A DNA stretch of 64,000 bases, from contig PDTB01000021.1 in assembly GCA_002748665.1 (NCBI GenBank), positions 62,001 to 126,000 of the forward strand, in the 5' to 3' direction. The translations under genes and the position numbers were made by a program. The notes beneath the pieces are model-generated. The model was not told the origin of the DNA and did not search any database. It was given only the letters and a program-made list of their open reading frames with translations. Source of the DNA: Dethiosulfovibrio peptidovorans. GTDB lineage: Bacteria > Synergistota > Synergistia > Synergistales > Dethiosulfovibrionaceae. This document shows, in pieces, positions 1-7,882 of this stretch. Within the stretch, counting starts at the first letter, position 1. The number at the start of each line of letters is the position of its first letter.

Positions 1-98
1 TTGGCTTCAGGTCTAGGATACCCATATCTCAGAACTCGTTTGTGTCTCTTGAGCATGCCTGGGTGATGAGGGGCTTTGATTGCCTCCCCCCCTCCTTC

Positions 99-128
99 TT
101 GCGTCCTGTCGCGATAAAGATGTATTAT
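99..128 (+). promoter_or_regulatory. Candidate sigma-70 promoter
   Basis: TTGCGT at 99-104 and TATTAT at 123-128 are separated by 18 bases and lie about 57 bases upstream of the exported beta-propeller gene. The match to consensus is moderate and there is no experimental support. The rest of positions 1-150 shows no convincing gene on either strand. Confidence 0.4.
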
Positions 129-184
129 AGTAGCAGCGGAGTGTCTTTGGGATTTGTTTGATATACGAGAGGAGGCCCAGGGGA

Positions 185-1354
185 ATGAAGAGAAGAATAT
201 GGAGTGCAGCAATGATGGTCTGTCTGGTGGTGCTTGGGGGAGCGTTGCCCGCGAGCGCTCGATACATGTTGGTTGGCATCGATGGCAAGGTAACCTGGAA
301 CGAGCAGGGGGTCATGGAGTCCTTGCCGCCCGGTGCGGACAAGATTCAGATTTTTGACATAGCCAAGGGGGGCACCGAGCCCCAGCAGGTGACCGTTTTG
401 GAGTTGTCTAACTCTATCTATGGCCCACCGACGAACATGGCCATCACAAAGGACGAACGTCTGGCCTTGGTGGCCAATTCTGTCGAGTGGGTTCAGAAAG
501 ATGGCAAGTGGACGGCATCTCCCGGAAGGGAGATCTATGTCATTGATATGGAGGCTACCCCGCCGAAACGGATTGCCACGGTTACGGGAGACCTTCAGCC
601 TTCCGGTATGGCCGTCAATAGAGCTGGAACTCTGGCCCTTGTGGCCAATCGTAAGGGCCATTCAGTAACGGTCTTTTCCATAGAAGGAAAGAGCGTGTCG
701 TTGGTGGGCACCGTTTCCATGGGAGATGAGGTTGCTGCTGTATCGATCTCTCCAGATGGCAGCAAGGCCTGGGTGGTCAAGAACAAGGCCCATAAGTTGG
801 CACTGCTTAGCATCGAAGGGACCAAGGTCGCCCCGACCGGTTTTGAGATTCCCGTTCTGTGGCCGTACAACGTGGACATGACCCCCGACGGTGCCCTGGC
901 GTTTTGCTGTGATATGGGAGGTCCCGGAGGATCGTCGGGCCACGTGGACACCGTCTCGGTCATCGATATGACCCAGAATCCTCCTCGAGTGGTCGATCGT
1001 GTGGTGACCGGTGACGGCCCCGAAGGCTTTGCCGTCTCTCCCGATGGCTCGTATCTCGCTACGGTCAACATTCGGGGAAGCAACGTGGACCATGGCTCCT
1101 GGCTTTACCACAAAAAGGGGACCGTATCCCTTCTCAAGATCGACGGAAAGTCTCTCACCAAGGTGGACGAAGTTGAGGTAGAAGCAATGCCCGAGGGAGT
1201 TGTCTGGAGTCCTGATGGCGTGTGGATGTACGTTGGCAACTTCCTGGACAAGAACATGTCGGTCCTGAAGGTGGAGGAGGGGCGTCTTGTGAACACGGGG
1301 AAAACCATACCCCTGGCGGGAGGCCCCGCCTCCATGTGTGGCCCTGTGAAATAA
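185..1354 (+). CDS. Exported YVTN/YncE-like beta-propeller protein
   Basis: The 389-residue product begins with a typical signal peptide (KRR, a hydrophobic stretch, then ASA before the likely cleavage near residue 25), so it is probably periplasmic. The rest consists of repeated blade-like units with the recurring pattern SPDG or TPDG followed by a short beta strand (for example SPDGSKAWVV, SPDGSYLATV, SPDGVWMYVG), as in YncE/YVTN or lactonase-type propellers. No catalytic residues can be assigned; such proteins often act as binding scaffolds or lactonases. The ATG at 185 is chosen because AGGAGG lies nine bases upstream and because the signal peptide starts there; an in-frame TTG at 158 lacks a ribosome site. 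It appears to be a single-gene transcript with its own terminator. Confidence 0.75.
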   Translation: MKRRIWSAAMMVCLVVLGGALPASARYMLVGIDGKVTWNEQGVMESLPPGADKIQIFDIAKGGTEPQQVTVLELSNSIYGPPTNMAITKDERLALVANSVEWVQKDGKWTASPGREIYVIDMEATPPKRIATVTGDLQPSGMAVNRAGTLALVANRKGHSVTVFSIEGKSVSLVGTVSMGDEVAAVSISPDGSKAWVVKNKAHKLALLSIEGTKVAPTGFEIPVLWPYNVDMTPDGALAFCCDMGGPGGSSGHVDTVSVIDMTQNPPRVVDRVVTGDGPEGFAVSPDGSYLATVNIRGSNVDHGSWLYHKKGTVSLLKIDGKSLTKVDEVEVEAMPEGVVWSPDGVWMYVGNFLDKNMSVLKVEEGRLVNTGKTIPLAGGPASMCGPVK

Positions 1355-1393
1355 TCGATCTGATAGTATAGAGGGCTGTAATCCTTTGAGTAT

Positions 1394-1448
1394 GAGGGAA
1401 ACAGCGCTTCCACTCAAGGAGAGAAGAAGCGCTGTTTCTCTCTTTTTT
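1394..1448 (+). terminator. Rho-independent terminator
   Basis: A long GC-rich hairpin (arms 1394-1410 and 1426-1442 around GAAACAGCGCTTC) is followed by TCTTTTTT. It lies 40 bases downstream of the beta-propeller gene and ends that transcript. Confidence 0.85.
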
Positions 1449-1531
1449 CGTTTGATTTTTTGTTTTATTCTCCATCAGGGAAAATGAGCTGTCTATAGGC
1501 GGTGATGTCTCTCCTGGCTCTGTCCTGCTCA

Positions 1532-1560
1532 TCTGTGCTTGCGCATTCCTATGCTATACT
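1532..1560 (+). promoter_or_regulatory. Candidate extended -10 promoter for the S10 peptidase
   Basis: TGCTATACT (the TATACT is 1555-1560) forms an extended -10 element. The -35 position is poor (TCTGTG). It is the best promoter-like signal between the upstream terminator and the carboxypeptidase gene at 1633. Confidence 0.4.
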
Positions 1561-1632
1561 AAATTATCATGGGATGTTAGAAAAACCATCGTATGCAGGA
1601 TGTCCATACGGTCTCGAAGGAGCGTGCTGTGA

Positions 1633-3180
1633 ATGAAGCGTAAAGTTCTCTTGATCTGTTGTGTTTTTATCTGTTTTGTTCTGGGGGACTCTTCGGCGTG
1701 GAGCTCTCCCGTTAATGAAAACTCAGCCCAGGCTGCCCAGAGTGAAAAGCCTGATGTTGACGATTTACGTCCTCTTTCGTCCGACACAGTGGAGGTTTGC
1801 CGTCAGGTGACCATAGGGGGGCAGTCAATTGCCTACGAGGCCCAAAGCGAGCGGATGCCTCTGTTCGACGACGAGGGACGCCTCGTGGCGTGGGTGTTTT
1901 ACGTGGCCTACACGAGGCTTAACCAGGGTTCGGTCCATCGTCCTGTAGCCTTTGTCTTCAACGGAGGACCGGGAGCGTCGTCCCTGTTTCTGCATATGGG
2001 AGCCTTGGGGCCCATGTGCGTCAAGACCTTGCCCGATGGGATCGGCCTTCCCAAACCGCCGTATCTGGTGGAGGAGAACCCCGACTCCCTGCTAGATCAG
2101 GCTGATCTGGTCTTTATCGACCCCGTCGGGACCGGCTTTTCAAGAGCGGAGGACCATGAAAAAGGTCCTCGGTTCTGGGGGGTTGAGGAAGATGCTGAGT
2201 GGGTGTCGCAGTTTCTCAGGATGTATCTCACGAGGGAGAAACGCTGGGGGGTGCCGGTGTACCTGATCGGAGAGAGCTACGGCGGCATGCGTGCGACCGA
2301 GATGGCCCCGATCCTTATGGAAAAGGGGATCATGCCGTCGGGGTTGGTCCTTATCTCCCCGGCCGTGAGCTATGGGGAGCTGATATGTGATGATTCCAAT
2401 AGCAGGCCCTTTATCCATACTTTGCCAGTCATGGCTGCAGCGGCCTGGTATCATGGTCGACTGTCCGATGACCTGCAAGGGATGCCCCTGGATCGCCTGC
2501 TCACTGAGGTTCACTCTTGGGCCAACGGCCCGTATCTCTCGGCCCTCTGGGCGGGCAATGGGTTGTCTCAGGACGAGTTTGACGCTGTGGTGACCCGACT
2601 AGCTCGATATACAGCCATGCCTGAGAGCCTGATCCGGCGGTGTAATCTCAAGATACCTTCAAACGAGTTTGTAGCCGAATTGCTCCTGGACCGCAAGGAG
2701 TATTTGAGCCAATACGACGTTCGGGTCACCTCTCCCGGTGGATGGGGCAACTACGAAAAAGACCCCATGTTTACCCTGACGGGGGCTCCTTACTACACGG
2801 CCTTTATGGCCTACCTTCAGGAGTATTTGCAGTTTGACACGGATCAGGAGTATCGTACTTTCAGTAAAGCTGCTCGGAGAGACTGGGATTTTGAATCCGG
2901 GCAGCAGAAGGAAGTCGGGTATCCGAACACGGTGAGCTCTCTAGCGCAGGCCATGCGGCGAAACGAGCACTTTCGGGTGTTCGTAGCTATGGGGGTGTAC
3001 GATATGGTCTGTTGTCCTGACTCTGTGCTCTATAGTCTGGGCCGTCTTGACGTACCTCGGGAGCGTCTTCTTCGCAACATAACGGTTCGGAGCTACGACG
3101 GTGGACACATGATGTACACTAACCCGAAGGCCCGTTCAGCTCTGAAGGCCGATCTCAGTCGCTTCCTTCAGGAGAAATGA
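1633..3180 (+). CDS. Secreted serine carboxypeptidase, peptidase family S10
   Basis: This 515-residue protein has the hallmarks of S10 serine carboxypeptidases: the oxyanion region FNGGPGASS (110-117), DPVGTGFS (163-170), the nucleophile motif GESYGG with Ser215, an Asp in VYDMVCC (Asp457) and a His in GGHMMY (His492). All three members of the catalytic triad are therefore present. An N-terminal hydrophobic segment (about 3-22) is a signal peptide, placing the enzyme outside the cytoplasm, where it would trim C-terminal residues from peptides. That fits a peptide-fermenting lifestyle (inference). The ATG at 1633 follows GAAGGAG. The Cys-rich small protein begins just after the stop and shares its transcript. 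Confidence 0.9.
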   Translation: MKRKVLLICCVFICFVLGDSSAWSSPVNENSAQAAQSEKPDVDDLRPLSSDTVEVCRQVTIGGQSIAYEAQSERMPLFDDEGRLVAWVFYVAYTRLNQGSVHRPVAFVFNGGPGASSLFLHMGALGPMCVKTLPDGIGLPKPPYLVEENPDSLLDQADLVFIDPVGTGFSRAEDHEKGPRFWGVEEDAEWVSQFLRMYLTREKRWGVPVYLIGESYGGMRATEMAPILMEKGIMPSGLVLISPAVSYGELICDDSNSRPFIHTLPVMAAAAWYHGRLSDDLQGMPLDRLLTEVHSWANGPYLSALWAGNGLSQDEFDAVVTRLARYTAMPESLIRRCNLKIPSNEFVAELLLDRKEYLSQYDVRVTSPGGWGNYEKDPMFTLTGAPYYTAFMAYLQEYLQFDTDQEYRTFSKAARRDWDFESGQQKEVGYPNTVSSLAQAMRRNEHFRVFVAMGVYDMVCCPDSVLYSLGRLDVPRERLLRNITVRSYDGGHMMYTNPKARSALKADLSRFLQEK

Positions 3181-3181
3181 C

Positions 3182-3340
3182 ATGCGCCTCCTTCTCCTTT
3201 TCATCGTCCTGGTCCTGCCTCTGGGCATGACCCTTTTGCTCGGTCGACGACGGGGCAAACGGTGTTGGAAAGGATGCCACGGATGTGGACTCTGTCGAGG
3301 CGATGCCAAAAATAAAGAACCAGGCTGGAGGGGGCGTTGA
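3182..3340 (+). CDS. Small Cys-rich single-TM protein (52 aa)
   Basis: The ATG lies one base after the carboxypeptidase stop and about seven bases after AGGAG, so translation is probably coupled. Residues 3-20 form one hydrophobic transmembrane segment, followed by GRRRGKR and then Cys28, Cys32, Cys35 and Cys38 (C-x3-C-x2-C-x2-C). The layout (one membrane helix, basic patch, Cys cluster) resembles FeoB-associated Cys-rich membrane proteins, although no feoAB genes are nearby. The cysteines could bind a metal or an Fe-S cluster. Its function is unknown; the reality of the ORF rests on its ribosome site, its position and its composition. Confidence 0.55.
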   Translation: MRLLLLFIVLVLPLGMTLLLGRRRGKRCWKGCHGCGLCRGDAKNKEPGWRGR

Positions 3341-3356
3341 GCCCCTTCTTTTTTTA
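3328..3356 (+). terminator. Rho-independent terminator
   Basis: An AGGGGGC/GCCCCTT stem with a GTTGA loop is followed by a T run (CTTTTTTT). It overlaps the last codons of the 52-residue protein and ends the peptidase transcript. Confidence 0.75.
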
Positions 3357-3609
3357 TGGCACCAGCACGGTTATACGATTTAGCTGATCGATGATGAGTT
3401 TCCTGGAACGTGATATGGCAGATTGGCTTCTACATCTAAAGTTGAGAGTATGGAGTGCCCAAGAACTTGTGGTTCGTATCCCCCATAGAACATGAAAAAG
3501 TACGAGCCCTCCACTCGTAATGGGATTGATCTGAGGGCAACATAATGGACGCCCTAGGGTACAATATAAGGGATATTAGGCGGTTTGACGCACCGAGGAG
3601 GAACGATGC

Positions 3610-4635
3610 ATGTCTGAAATGATCTATGGCCTGGAGCTGGAGTACAAGAGGTGGCGGGCTCTTATGGGGGAGATAGGAGAGCAGTCCTACCGGGCGGACC
3701 AGATTTGCCAGTGGATATACAAAAAAAAAGTTTTTGACGTCCATAGGATGACGAACCTGTCCAAGGGGCTTCGGGAAAAACTGGAGCCTCGGCTGTACGT
3801 TCAGCCGCCCTTTGCCGCCGAAGTTCAAACCTCTTCTGACGGGACGGTCAAGTTTTTATGGCGTTTTCTGGACGGCCAATCGGTGGAATCGGTCCTTATG
3901 GACCACGGAAACCACCATACTGCCTGTCTCTCGACTCAGGTGGGATGCCCTCTCACCTGTGATTTCTGTGCCACTGGGCGACAGGGATTTGTTCGGAATC
4001 TCACGGTCGGGGAGATCGTCGGTCACTTTTTAGCTATGGAGTCCTGGCTGGGGCAGGACATCAGGAATGTCGTCTTCATGGGGATGGGAGAACCTTTCCT
4101 GAACTGGGATAACCTTCGAGAGGCTATCGAGATACTGATTCATCCCAAGATGCGGAACATGGGAATTCGGCGCATCACCATCTCAACCTCCGGCGTCGTC
4201 CCTGGTGTTCTCTCCCTGGCCGACTCGGGGCTGGACGTGGGCTTGTCGTTGTCTCTTCATGCCCCCAACGACGAGATTCGCTCACGGCTCATGCCGGTGA
4301 ACGAGCGGTATCCCCTGGGGCAGGTTATGGAGGCTCTGGCGATCTACCAAAAAAAAACGGGACGGCGAATAACCGTGGAATATGTCATGCTCAAACACGT
4401 CAACGACGAACCCGCCCATGCCTATGAGATGGTCGCTCTTCTGGCGGATCTGGACGTGTACGTCAACCTGATTCCCTATAACCCCGTGGTTAAACGGTAC
4501 GCTCGTCCGTCGGCCAGTCGAATCAATCCCTTCATGGCAATTCTCCGGGAGCTTGGGCTTGAGGTAGAGCTTCGAAAGGAGAAGGGAAGCGACATCGACG
4601 CTGCCTGTGGTCAGCTTCGGGGGGGGCGGAGTTGA
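3610..4635 (+). CDS. rlmN: 23S rRNA (adenine2503-C2)-methyltransferase / tRNA A37 C2-methyltransferase RlmN
   Basis: The 341-residue protein is a full-length RlmN. The radical-SAM cluster motif C-x3-C-x2-C is CPLTCDFC (Cys113, Cys117, Cys120), followed by ATGRQGF and the GEI segment typical of RlmN. MGMGEP and ISTSG motifs of the SAM site are also present, as is the C-terminal GSDIDAACGQL segment carrying the cysteine used for the methyl-transfer intermediate. RlmN methylates C2 of A2503 in 23S rRNA and of A37 in some tRNAs. The start ATG (3610) follows GAGGAGG at good spacing. The gene abuts the downstream RNase H-SWIM gene by one base, so the two are probably co-transcribed. Confidence 0.95.
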   Translation: MSEMIYGLELEYKRWRALMGEIGEQSYRADQICQWIYKKKVFDVHRMTNLSKGLREKLEPRLYVQPPFAAEVQTSSDGTVKFLWRFLDGQSVESVLMDHGNHHTACLSTQVGCPLTCDFCATGRQGFVRNLTVGEIVGHFLAMESWLGQDIRNVVFMGMGEPFLNWDNLREAIEILIHPKMRNMGIRRITISTSGVVPGVLSLADSGLDVGLSLSLHAPNDEIRSRLMPVNERYPLGQVMEALAIYQKKTGRRITVEYVMLKHVNDEPAHAYEMVALLADLDVYVNLIPYNPVVKRYARPSASRINPFMAILRELGLEVELRKEKGSDIDAACGQLRGGRS

Positions 4636-4636
4636 T

Positions 4637-5227
4637 ATGGCCTGGCGGGCTCATTTCGACGGTGGTTCCAGAGGAAATCCCGGCGTTGCCGGGGCAGGTG
4701 CCGTTCTCTACGACGACGCAGGTCTTCTCGTCTGGCGGGGAAGCCGCCCTCTGGGCCGGGGCACCAACAACGAGGCCGAATATGAAGGCGCCATCATGGC
4801 CGTAGAGGAGGCTGCCCGTCGAGGTCTCAAAGAAATAACCCTCTGTGGTGACAGTAAGCTGGTGATTCAACAACTCTCCGGGGTCTGGAAAATCAAGGAA
4901 CCTCGCCTTCAGGTTCTGGCTGAGCGTTTTCGTCGGATTGCCTCCGGTATAGCGATATCCTATCGCTGGATTGCCAGAGCCGAAAATGACGAGGCTGATC
5001 GAATGGCGAACCAGGCCATGGACGATATAGTTGGGGAATCGATCAAAAAAGAGAGTAAAGAAGTTGATCAATACTGCTCTTTTGAGGCTGTAACGATCTC
5101 GGATACTACGGGGCGCTTTGAGGTTGATCTTCGCGGTCGCCGATGCTCCTGCCCCGTCTGGGAGGCCGAAGGAGACTGTCCCCATCTTAGGGCTTGCCAG
5201 AGAGCCGGTTTGTTGCCTTCTCGGTGA
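4637..5227 (+). CDS. RNase HI-family protein with C-terminal SWIM zinc finger
   Basis: Residues 1-130 form a type I RNase H fold with the metal-binding residues in place: Asp8 (FDGGSRGNPG), Glu48 (TNNEAEYEG), Asp72 (CGDSKL) and Asp121 (NDEADRMAN). This suggests active cleavage of RNA in RNA-DNA hybrids. After a linker, residues 170-183 carry C-x-C-x8-C-x-H (Cys170, Cys172, Cys181, His183), the SWIM zinc-finger signature associated with DNA or protein binding. RNase HI proteins usually carry other accessory domains, so this pairing is uncommon. The ATG at 4637 begins just after the rlmN stop; an earlier in-frame start at 4607 would overlap rlmN and adds only a poor extension. Confidence in the RNase H part is high; the SWIM role is inferred. 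Confidence 0.85.
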   Translation: MAWRAHFDGGSRGNPGVAGAGAVLYDDAGLLVWRGSRPLGRGTNNEAEYEGAIMAVEEAARRGLKEITLCGDSKLVIQQLSGVWKIKEPRLQVLAERFRRIASGIAISYRWIARAENDEADRMANQAMDDIVGESIKKESKEVDQYCSFEAVTISDTTGRFEVDLRGRRCSCPVWEAEGDCPHLRACQRAGLLPSR

Positions 5228-5246
5228 TCTTCTCCACCGACGGCTT

Positions 5247-5280
5247 AAAAGGCCCCGCCAGGAAAAAGCGGGGCCTTTTT
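5247..5280. terminator. Bidirectional rho-independent terminator
   Basis: AAAGGCCCCGC and GCGGGGCCTTT form an 11-bp stem with A runs on one side and T runs on the other. It can therefore terminate both the rlmN-RNase H transcript and the convergent DUF2207 gene. Confidence 0.85.
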
Positions 5281-5329
5281 GTGCGTGTTGTTTAATAAAA
5301 CTGTACTGATTGGTGACGAAGACGTTATA

Positions 5330-7306
5330 TCACCAGCCACCGCCACCGCCACCGCCACCACCACCACCAGAAGATCCTCCTCCACCGGAGAAGCCCGACG
5401 AGGATCCGGGGGGCGTCGCAGCTGAGGCCGCAGCGCTGGCGAAGGACTGGCCCAGCGACGAGGCGAAGTCTCCCATAGAGGCGATGTATATTGGAGCAGT
5501 CCCCGAATACCAGTGGGGACTGTAGCGTCCCTCTCCATTGGTGGTCGCTGCTCGGGCCAGAACTGCTTCGAAGGCTTCGCCCCAGTGTTGTTCAAGGCCG
5601 AGAGCCAGTGCGTAGGGAAGGTAGCGCTCGAAGAGCTCGGGTGTCCTCTCTGGGGGGTTCAGGGCGTTGAGACGCTCCTCCTCGGTGGTCTGGAGGTACA
5701 TGGCGAATCCGTCGATCTTGTCCATGAGTCGTCGTCCCAGGATCGTTGGGGCCTTCATCAATGGGTAGAAGACGGGGGGAATAAGGGCCATGATAGGCAC
5801 GCACATGGCGCAGATCGGCGAGAGGATTGACGGGAGCACGATAGCGATCCCAATGATCAGGATCGTTGCTTCTCCGAACAGGAACAAGATGCTGATGCAC
5901 AGGAGCAGAGCCTTGAATCCCTGCCGCATATTCCACTGCTGTCGGACCCTTCGGATCAGTTTAACGAAAGTAAGACCGAAGATGTTCGTTATCACCAGGG
6001 CAATAACCGTACTCGTTGCCGCTGCCATCATCTCCCCTCGTCCTCGAGCAAAAAGGAGGATCGACAAGGCGATAATCACGACCATGATGCTGAATCCCAT
6101 AACGGTGTAGAACACGTTTTTCTTATACAACAGATCGTCATATCGGGCGCCCAAGGTATCTGACAGGCTTTTCTGAGCCTCTGCCAACGTCTCGCTCTCG
6201 GATTTTTTAAGAGGAACAACCGTCTTCGATGCGAACAGCGTCTCGTAGAGGTACTGTTCTTCTGGGGGAAGAGGGGGCATTTGTTGGGTTTTCTCGGTCT
6301 GTATCAGCTCATATTTATTGAAGAGTCGGCCTTCCTGGGCGATGGTCAGATATCCTTTCACGGCCAGGGAGATCAGGGCAGCGGAAAAGGCCCGGTCGTC
6401 GAAGCCCATGTTTTGTATCTGTCGAACTGCTGCCGGTGAGAGATCCTCGGGAGGGGAGAACAGGGGGACGATGGTCCCTTTACGGGGGTCTCGTCCAACG
6501 TACATCCAGGCGATCACAAAAAAGATAAAACCAACGATAGTTGCAAGAGCATACCCCAGGTCCAAGCCGTGATCGTCCAGAAAATAGGCTCCCGAGGACG
6601 GCGGCTTCACATATCCTTTGGGCCAGCTGACGGCGACGGTGAGCCCCTCACGGGCTGCCAGTGAGTGGGTCGTCTCAAACGTGGCTGTCGTGTCGTTGGC
6701 TTTCATAGTGGCTTTTTTGTCTCGGGATCCTTGGACGCCTGTCCATGCACTAGTCTGGAGGACATCTGCTCCTTGGGGCAGATGGATGGTACACGATGCC
6801 TTCTTGATGGGAAAGGCCCAGCCGTTGCCCGTGACGTTCCAGTACAGCTCGTCGTAGTTCTCAAAAAAACCGATCTGGCGTTCGGTCGTGTAGGAGATGG
6901 TGTAGCGATGCTTCCCTGGTTTGAGGAGAACGCTGGGATTGCCGATCTTGATCCGAATTCCGTTGGAGAGGTCCTCAATGGCCCATCGCTCGGGGTGGCC
7001 ATCTCGGGTTACCTCAAGAACACTCAGAGGAGTACGGATACTTCGACCTGATGAGTTTTTGTAGAGGGTGGGAATATCTCGAAATATCCCTCGCCGGATC
7101 GATCGTCCTTCAGCTACAACAGCGATGGTCTCGGTGACCTGGATCAATCCCTCAGGTTGAATCCCTATCTCGCTGTGAAAACTGGAGATCTCCTCGGCCC
7201 CAAAAGCGGGAGCGAGACAAACCAGCAATGTGGTGACGAACCCAATCAACGAACGATCAAATGACCTTTTCAAGTACGATCTTCGAACGCATAAGATGCC
7301 CTTCAC
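5330..7306 (-). CDS. DUF2207 membrane protein with glycine-rich C-terminus
   Basis: The ~658-residue protein has a signal peptide (hydrophobic stretch ending in APAFGA), then an extracytoplasmic DUF2207 domain (about residues 30-240) with the characteristic start of a long beta-rich region. A transmembrane helix near 250, a cytoplasmic segment, two or more further helices (about 405-510) and a C-terminal region follow. The last ~20 residues are almost pure Gly/Ser ending in Trp, as is common in DUF2207 proteins. The family's function is unknown. The GTG at 7306 is preferred because AAGGAGGTGA sits about nine bases upstream; a TTG at 7312 is too close to that site. It is a single gene facing a shared terminator. 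Confidence 0.75.
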   Translation of the reverse strand: MKGILCVRRSYLKRSFDRSLIGFVTTLLVCLAPAFGAEEISSFHSEIGIQPEGLIQVTETIAVVAEGRSIRRGIFRDIPTLYKNSSGRSIRTPLSVLEVTRDGHPERWAIEDLSNGIRIKIGNPSVLLKPGKHRYTISYTTERQIGFFENYDELYWNVTGNGWAFPIKKASCTIHLPQGADVLQTSAWTGVQGSRDKKATMKANDTTATFETTHSLAAREGLTVAVSWPKGYVKPPSSGAYFLDDHGLDLGYALATIVGFIFFVIAWMYVGRDPRKGTIVPLFSPPEDLSPAAVRQIQNMGFDDRAFSAALISLAVKGYLTIAQEGRLFNKYELIQTEKTQQMPPLPPEEQYLYETLFASKTVVPLKKSESETLAEAQKSLSDTLGARYDDLLYKKNVFYTVMGFSIMVVIIALSILLFARGRGEMMAAATSTVIALVITNIFGLTFVKLIRRVRQQWNMRQGFKALLLCISILFLFGEATILIIGIAIVLPSILSPICAMCVPIMALIPPVFYPLMKAPTILGRRLMDKIDGFAMYLQTTEEERLNALNPPERTPELFERYLPYALALGLEQHWGEAFEAVLARAATTNGEGRYSPHWYSGTAPIYIASMGDFASSLGQSFASAAASAATPPGSSSGFSGGGGSSGGGGGGGGGGGW

Positions 7307-7438
7307 GGGCAATCACCTCCTTCTTACTTTGGCTGTTTGCCTTTAAATTTATCTAAGGCTAAGATGCACATGCTATATTTATTGAATCGATTACGAGAGC
7401 AAAACATGTCGTACTTGATCGAAGGGAGTGATGCAGGA

Positions 7439-7703
7439 ATGATACTGGTAACGGGAGGGGCTGGCTACATCGGCAGCCACACGGTCTTGGCTCTCAACGA
7501 GGTGGGGTACGGTGGTGTTCGATAACCTTGAGCGGGGCCATATGGATCTGGACTATGGCACGGCTTTTGTACGAGGAGACCTTCGAAAGCTGGATCATGC
7601 CCAGGCTGTTTTCAGAGAATATCCCATAGAAGGAGTTGTCCACTTTGTCGCCAGCAGCCTGTTTGGCCAAACTCTGGGACTGCCATCGCCGTCGGTTTGG
7701 TAG
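7439..7703 (+). pseudogene. galE: galE remnant (UDP-glucose 4-epimerase, N-terminal part, frameshifted)
   Basis: From an ATG at 7439 preceded by GAAGGGAG, the sequence encodes MILVTGGAGYIGSHTV, the classic NAD-binding start of GalE. The frame shifts near 7505, and the match continues in the +1 frame as VFDNLERGH and then GVVHFVASSLFG before it stops. GalE is normally about 330 residues, so roughly three quarters of the gene is missing. The break lies directly at the left edge of the allantoin cluster, which suggests the cluster's arrival or a deletion destroyed galE. No remainder of galE was recognised at the right edge. Confidence 0.8.
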
Positions 7704-7882
7704 GTTTTGGGTTCTATTGATACTTAAAGCTAAGGTATTATGGGTCAAGACACGTTTATCTGTCTGAGGGCCACTGTTCGATGTTGTCCTTGGAGGCGAT
7801 AGTCTGTTGAGAAACAGCGAATACGGTGATGCGGATGAGAGGTGTTGTATGACGACCTTTTCTGAAGAAGGAGGTGAAACGG

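Noticed and set aside
5330-5400. GGT/GGC triplet run at the end of the DUF2207 gene as a microsatellite
   Set aside because: It encodes the normal glycine-rich C-terminus of this family and is better explained as coding sequence, though it could be length-variable.
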